A stretch of 64,000 bases of DNA from Gammaproteobacteria bacterium (lineage in GTDB: Bacteria > Pseudomonadota > Gammaproteobacteria > Burkholderiales > Rhodocyclaceae): NCBI GenBank assembly GCA_018819515.1, contig JAHJPX010000017.1, positions 62,001-126,000 on the forward strand, given 5' to 3'. The translations under genes were made by a program, and so were the position numbers. Shown in pieces: positions 8,727-17,577 of the stretch (its first letter is position 1; each line of letters starts with the position of its first letter). The notes under the pieces were generated by a model. It had not been told where the DNA came from. It did not search any database and was given only the letters and a program-made list of their open reading frames with translations.

Positions 8727-9527
8727 ATGAGTACGAGTTTTGATCCGGGCCGGGTACAGCTCAGCCTGACCATTCTTGACGGCGTTGTCGTAGCGGCCGA
8801 GGTTGCCTGCGTGCGTCCCGAAGTGGCCCGAATGTTGCGCGGTCAATCGGCGGACAAGGTCATGGCGCTGGTGCCGTTGATCTACTCGCTGTGTGGCAAG
8901 GCACAGGGCATTGCGGCGCGAGCGGCGCTGGCGGCGGCGCGCGGAGAGGCAATCGATCCGCACGTCGATGCCGATGCGCTGGCGGAAGCTGCGCGCGAAC
9001 ACGCCTGGAAGCTCTTCGTCGATTGGCCTAAGCAACTGGGCATCGCGCCGGACGAGGCCTACTTCGTCCGGCTGGTACGCGCGCTACCTTCGGAACGCGC
9101 CGGTGCCGCCGAAAGCTTGCGGGCGCATCCGCTGCCGGCGGCGCTCAGTGCCGCGTTGGGCGAGGGCGAGATCGATGGTCTGTTGCGCGAACGGATCGAT
9201 ATGCGCTTGGCGCAACTTGCCGACTGGCTGGCCGGCAAGGCGCAGGCGTTGGGTACCGTGAGCGCAAGCAGCGTCGGGCCGGGCATCGGCGAGGCGAAGG
9301 TGGAAACCGCGCGCGGGACGCTGGTGCATCGGCTCACGCTTGCCGATGACGCGCTTGCCGACTACACGATCATCGCGCCGACCGATGTTCATTTTGCTCC
9401 GACGGGTCAGGTCGCGGGCTGGCTGGAAAAATTGCGTGGATTGCCAGCAGGCGAGGCCGAGCGACAGGCGGCACGCCTGGTCATGGCGTTCGATCCTTGC
9501 GTGCCCTGGGACTGCACCACCCGCTAG
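8727..9527 (+). CDS. hupK: HupK/HoxV-like hydrogenase assembly protein
   Basis: 266-aa protein related to [NiFe]-hydrogenase large subunits but far shorter. It contains LVPLIYSLCGKAQGIAA, resembling the first Cys motif region, and ends in AFDPCVPWDCTTR, a degenerate version of the C-terminal DPCxxCxxH motif that lacks the final His and maturation tail. HupK/HoxV proteins are thought to act as scaffolds for the Fe(CN)2CO cofactor before transfer to the large subunit. It lies 68 bp after the nickel transporter. Family assignment is from motif resemblance and context. Its stop shares CTAG with the convergent gene. Confidence 0.75.
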   Translation: MSTSFDPGRVQLSLTILDGVVVAAEVACVRPEVARMLRGQSADKVMALVPLIYSLCGKAQGIAARAALAAARGEAIDPHVDADALAEAAREHAWKLFVDWPKQLGIAPDEAYFVRLVRALPSERAGAAESLRAHPLPAALSAALGEGEIDGLLRERIDMRLAQLADWLAGKAQALGTVSASSVGPGIGEAKVETARGTLVHRLTLADDALADYTIIAPTDVHFAPTGQVAGWLEKLRGLPAGEAERQAARLVMAFDPCVPWDCTTR

Positions 9528-9739
9528 GCGAGTTCATTCGGCTCGAGCAGGCGCTCGATGACCGAGATGCGATCCTTCAGGTGCAGCTTGCGCTTCTTCA
9601 TGCGCCGCAGCAGCAGGTCGTCGAGCGTTGGCTCGGCTTCCAGTCGATTGATCGCCGCATCGAGGTCGCGGTGCTCCAGACGCAGTTCCTGCAACTGGGC
9701 GATCAGGTTTTGCGGTTCGTCGTTGGCGGATGTCGGCAT
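9524..9739 (-). CDS. DUF465 (YdcH-like) small coiled-coil protein
   Basis: 71-aa protein with the DUF465 pattern: LRLEHRDLDAAINRLE, then LLLRRMKKRKLHLKDRIS. It is almost entirely helical and probably a coiled coil. The start at 9739 (MPTSANDEPQN) is chosen over an upstream ATG because the upstream extension is not family-like. Function unknown. It is convergent with hupK, the two stop codons sharing CTAG at 9524-9527. Confidence 0.8.
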   Translation of the reverse strand: MPTSANDEPQNLIAQLQELRLEHRDLDAAINRLEAEPTLDDLLLRRMKKRKLHLKDRISVIERLLEPNELA

Positions 9740-9777
9740 GGTGTGACTATGGTAGCGGGTGCCCGCGGCAAAGGGAA

Positions 9778-9803
9778 GAGAGTCAGCCGTAGGCGACAAC
9801 CGC
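9778..9803 (+). repeat. Degenerate copy of the 24-bp dispersed motif spanning a stop codon
   Basis: The core AGTCAGCCGT is exact, followed by one extra A and then GGCGACA. It spans the 3' end of the WYL regulator on the minus strand and supplies its last codons and TGA stop (Ala-Tyr-Gly-stop). That is the one antisense frame of the motif that contains a stop codon. Confidence 0.4.
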
Positions 9804-10754
9804 GCGGGACAACTCCTCGTGCACGGCCCGGCGCAACGCCGCCGGCGCCAGCACTTCGACGTTCGCGCCGTGGCGCAGCACGTCCATCACCAGCTCGGTC
9901 GGGTTCGAGTAGGGCAGTTCGAGCAGATAGTTGCCGGCGTCGTCGGTCGACGCCTTCTGGCGCGGATGCCACTGCTCGGCGGCCACCCAGCGCGCCGCCG
10001 CGGGCGTGAAGCGCAGTTTCGCCCACTGCACTTTGTCGCCGGAAAAGATACCGTAGCCGGCGCCGAGAACCTCATCCAGCCTTTTCGCCGCGACGTCCTT
10101 CGCCTTCGTTTCGAGGAGGGCGGCGTGGCGGATGGCGTCGACGCCGAAGCTGCGGATCTCGTCGCGCAGGTGGCACCAGGCGTCGAGGTACCAGTTGTCG
10201 CGGTAGAAGACGAGGCGCTGTGGGGAAACCTCGCGCTCGGTCTCCTCGTCGCGGCCGCGATTCCAGTGGCGGACCGCCAGCCGATGGCGCTTGAGCAGCG
10301 CCGAGGCGATTACCTCGAAGAAGCGCAGGTCGGCGCGTCGTTTGGCCGCGTGTACGATGCGGATGCGTTGCGCGACTTCCTCCGGCGCATCGTCCCGGCT
10401 GCCGAGCAGGCTTTGCAGGCGCGTTTGCAGCGGCGCGATCTGCGGCCCGAGCAGGCCCGGCTGCACTTCCTGTAACAGGTGCTGCATCGTCAGCAGCGCA
10501 TGGATTTCCGTCGCGTTGAACCACAGGCCGGGCAGGGCGAAGCTCTGCGCGTTGCCTGCGGGAGCCTCGAAGCGGTAGCCGCCTGCGTCGCGGTCGTAGA
10601 CGATGGGCGCGTTGAGGCGGTCACGCAGATACTGGAAGTCGCGCTTCAGTGTCGCGCGCGAAACTTCGAGTTCCGCCAGAATGTCGTCGAAGCTGACGAC
10701 GCGCCGGTCGTGCAGCAATTGTTCGATCTTGTAGAAGCGTTCGGTGCGATCCAT
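9783..10754 (-). CDS. WYL-domain transcriptional regulator
   Basis: 323-aa regulator with an N-terminal winged HTH of the HTH_11 type (IEQLLHDRRVVSFDDILAEL then VSRATLKRDFQYLRD) and a central WYL domain (RLVFYRDNWYLDAWCHLRDE), followed by a WCX-type C-terminal extension. WYL domains sense nucleic acid or nucleotide ligands, and such proteins often control DNA-damage or defence genes. It ends 3 bp before the nitroreductase start region on the same strand, so the two genes probably share a transcript with the nitroreductase first. Confidence 0.9.
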   Translation of the reverse strand: MDRTERFYKIEQLLHDRRVVSFDDILAELEVSRATLKRDFQYLRDRLNAPIVYDRDAGGYRFEAPAGNAQSFALPGLWFNATEIHALLTMQHLLQEVQPGLLGPQIAPLQTRLQSLLGSRDDAPEEVAQRIRIVHAAKRRADLRFFEVIASALLKRHRLAVRHWNRGRDEETEREVSPQRLVFYRDNWYLDAWCHLRDEIRSFGVDAIRHAALLETKAKDVAAKRLDEVLGAGYGIFSGDKVQWAKLRFTPAAARWVAAEQWHPRQKASTDDAGNYLLELPYSNPTELVMDVLRHGANVEVLAPAALRRAVHEELSRAVVAYG

Positions 10755-10757
10755 GGG

Positions 10758-11348
10758 CTATTCGATCCGGCAGACCTCGGCAAAGTCGAAGCGCGGGCCG
10801 CGCGGATATACGGCCGCCGGATCGCCATAGCCGAGGTTGACCAGGACGATGGATTTGACGCGTGTGCCGGCGAAAAATGTCGCGTCGACCATGGCGGCAT
10901 CGAAACCGCCCATGGGCCCGCAGTCCAGTCCGAGCGCGCGGGCGGCGAGGATCAGGTAGGCCGCCTGGAGCGTGCCGCTGACCATGGCCGTACGCTCGAT
11001 TAGCGGTTCATTGCCAACGAACCAGCTGCGGGCGTCGGTGGCCGGGTACAGCCGCGGCAGGTGTTCGTAGAAATCCAGGTCGCGGCCGACGACGGCGGTC
11101 ACCGGTGCCTTCATCGTCTTGTCGAGGTTCCCTGGCGACAGCGCCGGGCGCAGCTTTTCCTTGGCTGCCGGAGAACGGATGAATACGACCCGCATCGGGC
11201 AGCCGTTGGCGGCGGTCGGCCCCCACTTCATGAGGTCATGGAGGGCATGCAATGTCTCGTCGCTGACGGGCTCGTCGCGGAAGCCGTTGTAGGTACGGGC
11301 GGTGTGGAACAACTGATCGAGCGCGGCGTCGTCCAGGCGTTGGGACAT
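10758..11348 (-). CDS. RutE/HadB-like nitroreductase family protein
   Basis: 196-aa FMN-dependent nitroreductase-fold protein. [19 protein letters not shown] matches the RutE (putative malonic semialdehyde reductase) subgroup, and [12 protein letters not shown] and VNLGYGDP are typical of this family. The start at 11348 is chosen because AAAGGAGG precedes it. No other rut genes are present, so the physiological substrate is unclear and the gene may simply be a general flavin reductase. It is divergent from the haem-oxygenase-like gene, with about 70 bp between starts. Confidence 0.85.
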   Translation of the reverse strand: MSQRLDDAALDQLFHTARTYNGFRDEPVSDETLHALHDLMKWGPTAANGCPMRVVFIRSPAAKEKLRPALSPGNLDKTMKAPVTAVVGRDLDFYEHLPRLYPATDARSWFVGNEPLIERTAMVSGTLQAAYLILAARALGLDCGPMGGFDAAMVDATFFAGTRVKSIVLVNLGYGDPAAVYPRGPRFDFAEVCRIE

Positions 11349-11416
11349 GGCGGCCTCCTTTGGTGACGAATGAGGCAATTCTAAGCGCCGCGTCAGGGCG
11401 GGTAAAATCGGCCGCC

Positions 11417-12061
11417 ATGGAATCCCGCCTCGACATCCTCATCGACCTGCTGCACGCCTGCCCGGACGGCGCGCTGGCGACCCATTCCGTGGCCGTGCCC
11501 GGTTTTCCATTCGCGACCGCGCTGCCCTTCGCCACCGACCAGCAGCACCGGCCGGTGTTCCTGATTTCCACTCTGGCCGAGCATACGCAAAACCTGGCGG
11601 CGGATTCCCGCGCCAGCCTGCTGGTGCGCCGGCTGTTGCCCGAGGGCGAGATGTCGCGCGCGACGCTGGCCGGACGCGTCGAGCCGATCAAGGCAGAACC
11701 GCCGCTGGTCGAGCGCTACCTGCGCTACCAGCCCGAGGCCGAGCGCTTCCTGCAATTCGGCGACTTCGGTTTCTTCCGGCTCGAACCGGAGAAGATTCGC
11801 ATCGTCGGCGGTTTCGGCCAGGCCGGCTGGCTGGAGGGCCATCGGCTCGGCGTATCGCCACGGCTGACTTTTTCGGAAGAGCGAGTTGTGCTCGAATCGC
11901 TCCTCGTCCCCGTCGGCGTGGCGCTGCTTGGGCTGGACAGCCTCGGTGTCGATCTTCGTATCGGCGACGCGCGGCGGCGCATCGCTTTCGAACGCGGACC
12001 GCTGGCGGCAAACGAAGTGGTCGGCGCGGCGCAATCGTTGCTGGACAGCCTGGCCGACTGA
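11417..12061 (+). CDS. HugZ-like split-barrel (pyridoxamine oxidase-fold) protein
   Basis: 214-aa protein with an N-terminal FMN-binding split barrel ([20 protein letters not shown], then [16 protein letters not shown]). [19 protein letters not shown] and GQAGWL match the HugZ/haem-utilisation subgroup. The C-terminal domain normally follows with an AEE-type segment. Here the 24-bp dispersed motif at 11849-11872 encodes GVSPRLTF, residues 145-152, at the domain junction. Haem degradation versus general flavin binding cannot be decided from sequence. Confidence 0.75.
   Translation: MESRLDILIDLLHACPDGALATHSVAVPGFPFATALPFATDQQHRPVFLISTLAEHTQNLAADSRASLLVRRLLPEGEMSRATLAGRVEPIKAEPPLVERYLRYQPEAERFLQFGDFGFFRLEPEKIRIVGGFGQAGWLEGHRLGVSPRLTFSEERVVLESLLVPVGVALLGLDSLGVDLRIGDARRRIAFERGPLAANEVVGAAQSLLDSLAD
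11849..11872 (-). repeat. 24-bp dispersed motif, perfect copy
   Basis: Matches all 22 fixed positions of AAAAGTCAGCCGTGGC-G-NN-ACGCC on the minus strand, with AT at the variable pair. It lies inside the plus-strand split-barrel gene and is read antisense as GVSPRLTF. Confidence 0.9.
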
Positions 12062-12180
12062 ATTCGCGGCCGCCGTCATGGTGCACTGCGACTTGCATTC
12101 CCTTCCCGACAGTGCGCAAACTGCGCGATAGCAGTTGCACAACAACGACATATCGTGTTGCCGGGAGCGGGAGAGCGCCG

Positions 12181-12672
12181 ATGGATGCCGGTACCAAAGA
12201 CCCTGACGGAATCGTCGAGAATGCGCGTCACAGCGATTTGCTGGCGTGGGCGGCGGAGCGTATCGACCAACTCACCAACGGCGGATACGCGCGCCGGAAC
12301 ATGAGCGATTTGCTCGACTGGATGGCTTATTTCACCCGCGAGCATTTCGGCTTCCAGGAACGGATGCTGGCCGAGTGCGGCAAGCAGCGCGAATATCTTT
12401 CCAGGCGGACCGAGGTGCATTGCCGATTCCGGCGGCAGTTGGCGCAACTCTGTCTGGACAGCATGCGCGGCGATGCTTCGGTGCCGGAGCGCTTGCGCAG
12501 CTTGTGCCACGACATATTGCAGGACGCGCAAACGCAGCAGGAACAATTTGCGGAGCTGGTACGGGATAGCGCCGTCGCGACCAGGCTCCGCGTCGACCCG
12601 CGCCGCGGACCACTTGCGATAGAGGCCGCGCGACAGTTCGAAACGCGCATTCCGGACGCAGCATCGCGTTAA
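12181..12672 (+). CDS. Hemerythrin-like protein with incomplete metal ligands
   Basis: 163-aa helical protein. The pattern LLDWMAYFTREHFGFQERML, followed by a segment with His about 20 residues later (EVHCRFRRQL), resembles helices 2 and 3 of bacteriohemerythrins. The usual HxxxE reads H-F-G-F-Q, so a diiron ligand appears replaced by Gln, with Glu one position later. The N-terminal region (ARHSDLLAWAAERID) lacks the usual H in the D-x-x-H motif. O2 binding is therefore doubtful and the family call is a structural resemblance. The start at 12181 was chosen because a purine-rich GGGAGCGGGAGAG precedes it. Confidence 0.55.
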   Translation: MDAGTKDPDGIVENARHSDLLAWAAERIDQLTNGGYARRNMSDLLDWMAYFTREHFGFQERMLAECGKQREYLSRRTEVHCRFRRQLAQLCLDSMRGDASVPERLRSLCHDILQDAQTQQEQFAELVRDSAVATRLRVDPRRGPLAIEAARQFETRIPDAASR

Positions 12673-13047
12673 CCGGTCTGGTCGGTGGATATCCCCGGTG
12701 CGGAAAACGCGAAGCCCGTTCCGGCGTTGACGCTGGAACGGGCCCATTCACGTTAGCGGTATTTGTTGTGCGCCCGCAAGCGAATCCAAATCGGCGCCGG
12801 CCTTTTCGGCCTGAGCCTGAACGGCCCAAGGTTGAGTCTATCTTGGTTAGTTCATGAATATCCTCAGCGCTAGCTTCCTCCATGGAATGGCGTCAAAGCG
12901 AACGCAGTCCCAATCTAGTCCGCGGCATGGAGAGTGTCAACAATCGATGTCGCGACGATGCGTCGTCGCACGGCGACTGTGCCTCGACGTCGATTCGCAT
13001 GACTAGAATGGCCAATTCCGGATAACCGGTACGAAAGGAATCAGGCT
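12673..13047. other. 375-bp intergenic stretch
   Basis: It holds a strong hairpin near its left end (12715-12742). On the minus strand a 29-codon open run ends at a TGA (12748-12750) five bases before that hairpin, but it has no start codon in frame. A Shine-Dalgarno-like GAGGATATTC precedes an ATG at about 12854 whose frame closes after two codons. Nothing else is recognised. This could be a decayed small gene or an sRNA. Confidence 0.5.
12715..12742. terminator. Strong hairpin, possible terminator
   Basis: CCCGTTCCGGCG pairs with CGCTGGAACGGG around a TTGA loop, giving a 12-bp stem with one G-U pair. No clear U-tract follows on either strand, so factor-independent termination is uncertain. 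It lies 43 bp after the hemerythrin-like gene. Confidence 0.4.
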
Positions 13048-13626
13048 TTGAAGAATGCGATGGTGGCCGTGGTGATCGCCGTGACTGTGGTCGGGGCGGC
13101 GAATGCCGCGACGGAAACGCAGGTGAAGCCGGGGCTTTGGGAAATCAAGCTGGTGAAGCAGTGGGTGGACGGCCGCGACGTGACGCCACTGGTGCCCGCT
13201 GCGATGGCCACGATGCAGCAGATGATGGCCAACATGACGCCACAGCAGCGCAGGCAGATGGAAGCGACGCTCGGCAAGCCGCCTACGAACACTACGCAGC
13301 GCATTTGCGTCAGTCCGGAGATGGCGGCCGGCGACAAGCCGATGATGCCGGCGGATGTGAAGTGCGAACCAACATCCTTCAGTCGCACTGGCAACCGGGT
13401 GGTCTTCGAGTTCAGTTGCGCCGATCAGGGCCGCACGACGACCGGCAATGGGCAGAGCGTGCTGAGCAGCGAGAGCGTAAGCACGCGGATCGACATGGTG
13501 ACGAGCGACGCGAACGGTCGGCACACATTGCAGACAGAATCGCTCTCGCGCTTCGTCAGCGCCGACTGCGGCAAACTCAAGCCGGCCGACCAAGTCTTGC
13601 AGGAAACGCAGAATCAGAAGAATTAG
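13048..13626 (+). CDS. DUF3617 periplasmic protein
   Basis: 192-aa exported protein beginning at a TTG with AAAGGA upstream. The signal peptide ends near AANA-AT. The mature start VKPGLWEIKLVKQW is the typical PGLWE opening of DUF3617 proteins. The family is common in proteobacteria, exported, and of unknown function. Four cysteines are visible (QRICVS, VKCEPT, FSCADQ, ADCGKL), presumably forming two disulfides. The following CZB gene starts 30 bp after its stop. Confidence 0.8.
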   Translation: MKNAMVAVVIAVTVVGAANAATETQVKPGLWEIKLVKQWVDGRDVTPLVPAAMATMQQMMANMTPQQRRQMEATLGKPPTNTTQRICVSPEMAAGDKPMMPADVKCEPTSFSRTGNRVVFEFSCADQGRTTTGNGQSVLSSESVSTRIDMVTSDANGRHTLQTESLSRFVSADCGKLKPADQVLQETQNQKN

Positions 13627-13655
13627 CGATCCGATTTTCGACAGGGGGACACAAA

Positions 13656-14093
13656 ATGGGGCTGTTCGACTTCATGCGGGGGCTGAGTTTCTTCCAGGGG
13701 CACAACACCGAAGGACTGACTAACGACGATGTCGACTTTGGCAAGTGGGTTGCAATACACCGAAAGTGGCGAAACCGCCTGAGCGACTACATTCAGGGCG
13801 TCGGCCAGGAAGAACTGGACGAGACCGTCATCTGCCGCGACGACCGTTGCGAACTCGGCACCTGGATACATGGCAGCGGCAGTCGTTTCTACGGTGGCCT
13901 GCCGGTATTCGGCAAGCTGCGTGACCACCATGCCAGGTTCCACCGCTGTGCCGGCGATGTGGTGCGCATCTACAAGAACGAGGGGCGGCAAGCGGCTACC
14001 AAAGCGCTGCATACCGAGTTCGACCTCGCATCGCTCAAGGTCGTCGAACACATCGAATCGCTGGCGCGCGAGGTCGAGGGGCCGCAGGCGTGA
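13656..14093 (+). CDS. Stand-alone CZB (chemoreceptor zinc-binding) domain protein
   Basis: 145-aa soluble protein carrying one CZB domain: HRKWRNRLSDYI supplies the first His, RDDRCELGTWIHG contains the conserved Cys-x-Leu-Gly-x-Trp, and LRDHHARFHRCAGDVV supplies further His ligands. CZB domains bind Zn(II) very tightly through three His and one Cys, and regulate chemotaxis receptors or diguanylate cyclases. Here there is no attached output domain, so it may act on a partner protein in trans. A second CZB domain is present at the end of the c-di-GMP protein at 26041. Confidence 0.8.
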   Translation: MGLFDFMRGLSFFQGHNTEGLTNDDVDFGKWVAIHRKWRNRLSDYIQGVGQEELDETVICRDDRCELGTWIHGSGSRFYGGLPVFGKLRDHHARFHRCAGDVVRIYKNEGRQAATKALHTEFDLASLKVVEHIESLAREVEGPQA

Positions 14094-14108
14094 GATGGGC
14101 GCCGTGGC

Positions 14109-14132
14109 GGCGTACCGCCACGGCTGACTTTT
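14109..14132 (-). repeat. 24-bp dispersed motif, perfect intergenic copy
   Basis: All 22 fixed positions match on the minus strand, with GT at the variable pair. It lies 16 bp after the CZB gene stop and 12 bp before the convergent yjdM stop. Confidence 0.9.
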
Positions 14133-14144
14133 CGGGAAACGCGA

Positions 14145-14486
14145 TCAGGCCTTCTTCACGAACTCCGACTTGAGGCCCATGGCGCCGATGCCGTCGATCT
14201 TGCAGTCGATGTCGTGGTCGCCGTCGACGAGGCGGATGTTCTTCACCTTGGTGCCGACCTTGACTACCGACGAGGAGCCCTTGACCTTGAGGTCCTTGAT
14301 GACGGTGACGCTGTCGCCGTCATTCAGGACGTTGCCGACGGCGTCGCGCACTTCGCGCTTCTGCTCAGCGTCGGCCGCCGGAGCGTCCTTGCTCCATTCG
14401 TGGGCGCATTCGGGGCAGATGCAGAGTCCGCCGTCTTCATAGGTCAGTTCCGACCCGCACTTCGGGCACTGCGGTAGCGTGCTCAT
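14145..14486 (-). CDS. yjdM: YjdM/PhnA-family zinc-ribbon protein
   Basis: 113-aa protein. Two CxxC pairs (QCPKCGSEL and [10 protein letters not shown]) form an N-terminal zinc ribbon, followed by an SH3-like beta domain ([20 protein letters not shown] and [11 protein letters not shown]). The family was historically called PhnA for its location near phosphonate genes in E. coli, but it is not the phosphonoacetate hydrolase and its role is unknown. It lies 8 bp after leuD and may be read through from leuCD. Confidence 0.9.
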   Translation of the reverse strand: MSTLPQCPKCGSELTYEDGGLCICPECAHEWSKDAPAADAEQKREVRDAVGNVLNDGDSVTVIKDLKVKGSSSVVKVGTKVKNIRLVDGDHDIDCKIDGIGAMGLKSEFVKKA

Positions 14487-14494
14487 CTCATTTA

Positions 14495-15133
14495 TCAACC
14501 AAACAGCCAGGGCTGGGCGACCTTGTGCTTCCTCTCGAAGGCCTTGATCTCGTCGGCGTGTTGCAGCGTCAGGCCGATTTCGTCGAGGCCGTTCAACAGG
14601 CAGTGCTTGCGGTGCGGCGTGATATCGAACTGGAACCACTCGCCGGCGGGATTGCGCACGGTCTGGGTTTCGAGGTCGACGCGCAACGTGTAGCCCTTGG
14701 TCGCTTCGCATTCGCGGAACAACTGGTCGACAATTTCAGCCGAGGCGACGATGGGCAGCACGCCGTTCTTGTAGCAGTTGCCGAAGAAGATGTCAGCGAA
14801 CGACGGCGCGATGATGACGCGGAAGCCGTAGTCCTCGATCGCCCAGGGCGCGTGTTCGCGGCTGGAACCGCAGCCGAAGTTGTCGCGGGCGAGCAGCACT
14901 TGCGCGCCTTGATAGCGCTTCTGGTTGAGGACGAAGTCCTTCTTCAACGGCCGGTGGGTGCAGTCCATGCCGGGCTCGCCGACGTCGCTGTAACGCCACT
15001 CGTCGAAGAGATACGGCCCGAAGCCGGAACGCTTGATCGACTTCAGGAACTGCTTGGGGATGATGGCGTCGGTGTCGACGTTGGCGCGGTCGAGCGGGCA
15101 GACGAGGCCGTCGAGGTAGGTAAACGGTTTCAT
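14495..15133 (-). CDS. leuD: 3-isopropylmalate dehydratase small subunit
   Basis: 212-aa swivelling-domain subunit of isopropylmalate isomerase, which converts 2-isopropylmalate to 3-isopropylmalate in leucine synthesis. Diagnostic segments are [15 protein letters not shown] near the N-terminus and [18 protein letters not shown]. It begins 2 bp after the leuC stop. No leuB or asd follows here as is common in betaproteobacteria. The next gene is yjdM. Confidence 0.97.
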   Translation of the reverse strand: MKPFTYLDGLVCPLDRANVDTDAIIPKQFLKSIKRSGFGPYLFDEWRYSDVGEPGMDCTHRPLKKDFVLNQKRYQGAQVLLARDNFGCGSSREHAPWAIEDYGFRVIIAPSFADIFFGNCYKNGVLPIVASAEIVDQLFRECEATKGYTLRVDLETQTVRNPAGEWFQFDITPHRKHCLLNGLDEIGLTLQHADEIKAFERKHKVAQPWLFG

Positions 15134-15135
15134 GT

Positions 15136-16542
15136 TCAGAAGCTCCGGATGTCGACGAAGTGGCCGGCGATGGCAGCGGCAGCGGCCATCTCCGGGCTGA
15201 CGAGGTGGGTGCGGCCGCCGGCGCCCTGGCGACCTTCGAAGTTGCGGTTCGAGGTCGAGGCGCAGCGCTCGCCGGCGGCGAGGCGATCGGCGTTCATGGC
15301 CAGGCACATCGAGCAGCCGGGTTCGCGCCACTCAAAGCCCGCTTCGATGAAGACCTTGTCGAGGCCTTCGGCTTCGGCCTGGCGCTTGACGATGCCGGAG
15401 CCCGGCACGATCAGCACCTGCTTGACGCTCGCAGCCTTCTGCTTGCCCTTGGCCACTGCGGCGGCGGCGCGCAGGTCTTCGATGCGCGAGTTGGTGCAGC
15501 TACCGATGAAGACCTTGTCGATCTTGATCTCGGTGATCGGCGTGTCGGCCTTGAGGCCCATGTATTGCAGCGCGCGCTCGATGCCGGCGCGTTTTTGCGC
15601 ATCGGCTTCCCTGGCCGGGTTCGGCACGCGACCGCCCACCGCCAGCACCTGCTCGGGCGAGGTGCCCCAGGTGACTTGCGGCTCGATCTTCGCGGCGTCG
15701 AGTTCGACCACAGCGTCGAACTTCGCGTCCGCGTCGGAGGCGAGCGTCTTCCAGTAGGCGACGGCCTTGTCCCAGTCGGCGCCCTTGGGTGCGTAGGTCT
15801 TGCCTTTGAGGTAGTCGAAGGTCTTCTCGTCCGGTGCGACGATGCCGGCGCGCGCGCCCGCTTCGATGGCCATGTTGCAGAGGGTCATTCGGCCTTCCAT
15901 TGACAGCGCACGGATTGCCGAGCCGCCGAACTCGATGGCGTAGCCGGTGCCGCCGGCCGTGCCGATCTTGCCGATGATGGCGAGCGCGACGTCCTTGGCG
16001 GTAACGCCCGCGCTCAGGCTGCCTTCCACTTTCACCAGCATGCGCTTGGAGCGCTTGGCAACCAGCGTCTGGGTGGCGAGCACGTGCTCGACTTCCGAGG
16101 TGCCGATGCCGTGCGCCAGCGCGCCGAAGGCGCCGTGCGTCGAGGTGTGGCTGTCGCCGCAAACGACCGTCATGCCCGGCAGCGTGGTGCCGTTCTCCGG
16201 CCCGATCACGTGGATGATGCCCTGGTTGGCGTGCTTGAACGGGAAGTACACCAGCGCGCCGAAGTCCTTGATGTTGGCGTCGAGCGTTTCCACTTGCAGG
16301 CGCGAGATCGGGTCCTCGATGCCGCGGTCCCAATGATTGGTCGGGGTGTTGTGGTCGGGGTTGGCGACGATGCTGTCCGCACGCCACGCCTTGCGGACGG
16401 CCAGGCGCAGGCCTTCGAAAGCCTGCGGGCTGGTCACCTCGTGCATGAGGTGGCGGTCGATGTAGAGGAGGCAGGTGCCGTCCGCTTCCTCGCGGACCAC
16501 GTGCGATTCCCAGAGTTTGTCGTAGAGCGTCTTGCCGGCCAT
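15136..16542 (-). CDS. leuC: 3-isopropylmalate dehydratase large subunit
   Basis: 468-aa aconitase-family subunit with a [4Fe-4S] cluster. [33 protein letters not shown] and the cluster cysteines in [17 protein letters not shown] and [11 protein letters not shown] are all visible. It works with LeuD, encoded just downstream. The start at 16542 ([11 protein letters not shown]) has GAGGAGA upstream. The gene is divergent from the MmyB-like regulator. Confidence 0.97.
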   Translation of the reverse strand: MAGKTLYDKLWESHVVREEADGTCLLYIDRHLMHEVTSPQAFEGLRLAVRKAWRADSIVANPDHNTPTNHWDRGIEDPISRLQVETLDANIKDFGALVYFPFKHANQGIIHVIGPENGTTLPGMTVVCGDSHTSTHGAFGALAHGIGTSEVEHVLATQTLVAKRSKRMLVKVEGSLSAGVTAKDVALAIIGKIGTAGGTGYAIEFGGSAIRALSMEGRMTLCNMAIEAGARAGIVAPDEKTFDYLKGKTYAPKGADWDKAVAYWKTLASDADAKFDAVVELDAAKIEPQVTWGTSPEQVLAVGGRVPNPAREADAQKRAGIERALQYMGLKADTPITEIKIDKVFIGSCTNSRIEDLRAAAAVAKGKQKAASVKQVLIVPGSGIVKRQAEAEGLDKVFIEAGFEWREPGCSMCLAMNADRLAAGERCASTSNRNFEGRQGAGGRTHLVSPEMAAAAAIAGHFVDIRSF

Positions 16543-16612
16543 GAGGTCTCCTCGCATTTTGGTATCGGATGCAGCGCATTTTGCGCCATGGGACGGAATG
16601 CTAGCGATTCAT

Positions 16613-16642
16613 TTGTACCCTGACAAGGCTGGTAGTTATACT
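16613..16642 (+). promoter_or_regulatory. Candidate sigma-70 promoter of the MmyB-like regulator
   Basis: TTGTAC (16613-16618) and TATACT (16637-16642) are separated by 18 bp, 35 bp before the regulator ATG, in the leuC-regulator divergent gap. The -10 matches consensus at five of six positions. The call is from motifs only. Confidence 0.4.
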
Positions 16643-16676
16643 GGTATCAGAATTAACACCCAGCCAGCGAGACCCC

Positions 16677-17468
16677 ATGGACAACAGCAAGGAACTCGGC
16701 GAATTCCTCCAGGCCGCACGCAGCCGCCAGGCGCCGGAGGCTTTCGGTTTCCCGACGGGCAGCCGGCGCCGCACGCAGGGCCTGCGCCGCGAGGAAGTCG
16801 CGCAGATGGCCGGCATCAGCCCGACCTGGTACACGTGGATCGAGCAGGGCCGCTCGGTGAATGTGTCCGCGGACGCGCTGGAACGCCTGGCTCAGGCGCT
16901 GCGGCTCACCCGCTCGGAGCGCGCCTACATCTTCGAACTGGCGGGCCGGCGCGACCCGGCTGGCGCGGCACCGGAAGAAGGCGACGCCGCCGCTGAACTC
17001 CTCACCGCCATCGTCGGCGACATCGGCATTCCCGCCTACATCCTCGGCCGCACTTGGGACATGCTGGCCTGGAACAAGCCCGCCGCCGCGCTGTTCACCG
17101 GCTGGCTGGACAAGCGCGCCAACCCGCACGAGCCGCCGCGCAACCTGCTGCGCTATGTGTTCCTCGACCCACAGGCGCGCAAGTTCATCGTCGACTGGGA
17201 AAGCCGCGCGCGGCGCATCGCCGCCGAGTTCCGCGCCGACTGCCGCACGCGCCTCGACGAGCCCGCGCTGGTTCGCCTGATCGACGAACTGAAAATCGGC
17301 AGCCCCGAATTCGCGCGCTACTGGAAACAACATAACGTCCTCGAACGCCAGGGCGGCCGCCGCGACTTCAACCATCCCAAGCGCGGGTTGGTTGCCTATC
17401 AGCAGCTCACCCTCCACCCCTGGGATCAGGAGCACATCAAGCTGGTGTTGCTGAAGCCGGAGGAGTGA
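16677..17468 (+). CDS. XRE-family regulator with MmyB-like ligand-binding domain
   Basis: 263-aa regulator. The N-terminal helix-turn-helix reads RTQGLRREEVAQMAGISPTW then IEQGRSVNVSADALERLA. The C-terminal half (GRTWDMLAWNKPAAALF, then NLLRYVFLDPQARKF and HPKRGLVAYQQLTLHP) is the PAS-like MmyB domain that binds fatty acids or other small hydrophobic ligands. Such regulators usually control an adjacent divergent oxidoreductase gene. Here the divergent neighbour is leuC, so the target is uncertain. Confidence 0.9.
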   Translation: MDNSKELGEFLQAARSRQAPEAFGFPTGSRRRTQGLRREEVAQMAGISPTWYTWIEQGRSVNVSADALERLAQALRLTRSERAYIFELAGRRDPAGAAPEEGDAAAELLTAIVGDIGIPAYILGRTWDMLAWNKPAAALFTGWLDKRANPHEPPRNLLRYVFLDPQARKFIVDWESRARRIAAEFRADCRTRLDEPALVRLIDELKIGSPEFARYWKQHNVLERQGGRRDFNHPKRGLVAYQQLTLHPWDQEHIKLVLLKPEE

Positions 17469-17479
17469 GGGCGGCTGGG

Positions 17480-17503
17480 AAAAGTCAGCCGTGGTGGTAC
17501 GCC
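17480..17503 (+). repeat. 24-bp dispersed motif, one mismatch
   Basis: 21 of 22 fixed positions match. The C at position 16 is T, giving GTGGTGG. It begins 12 bp after the regulator stop and marks the left edge of a lower-GC segment. The inverted copy at 18205 shares the same GTGGTGG variant. Confidence 0.85.
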
Positions 17504-17577
17504 ACCTGCGGATCAGGTGCGGCTATGCTATCTGTGTTTTACAGGGAATCTGCCTATAAACAACTGTGGGTGCAAGA

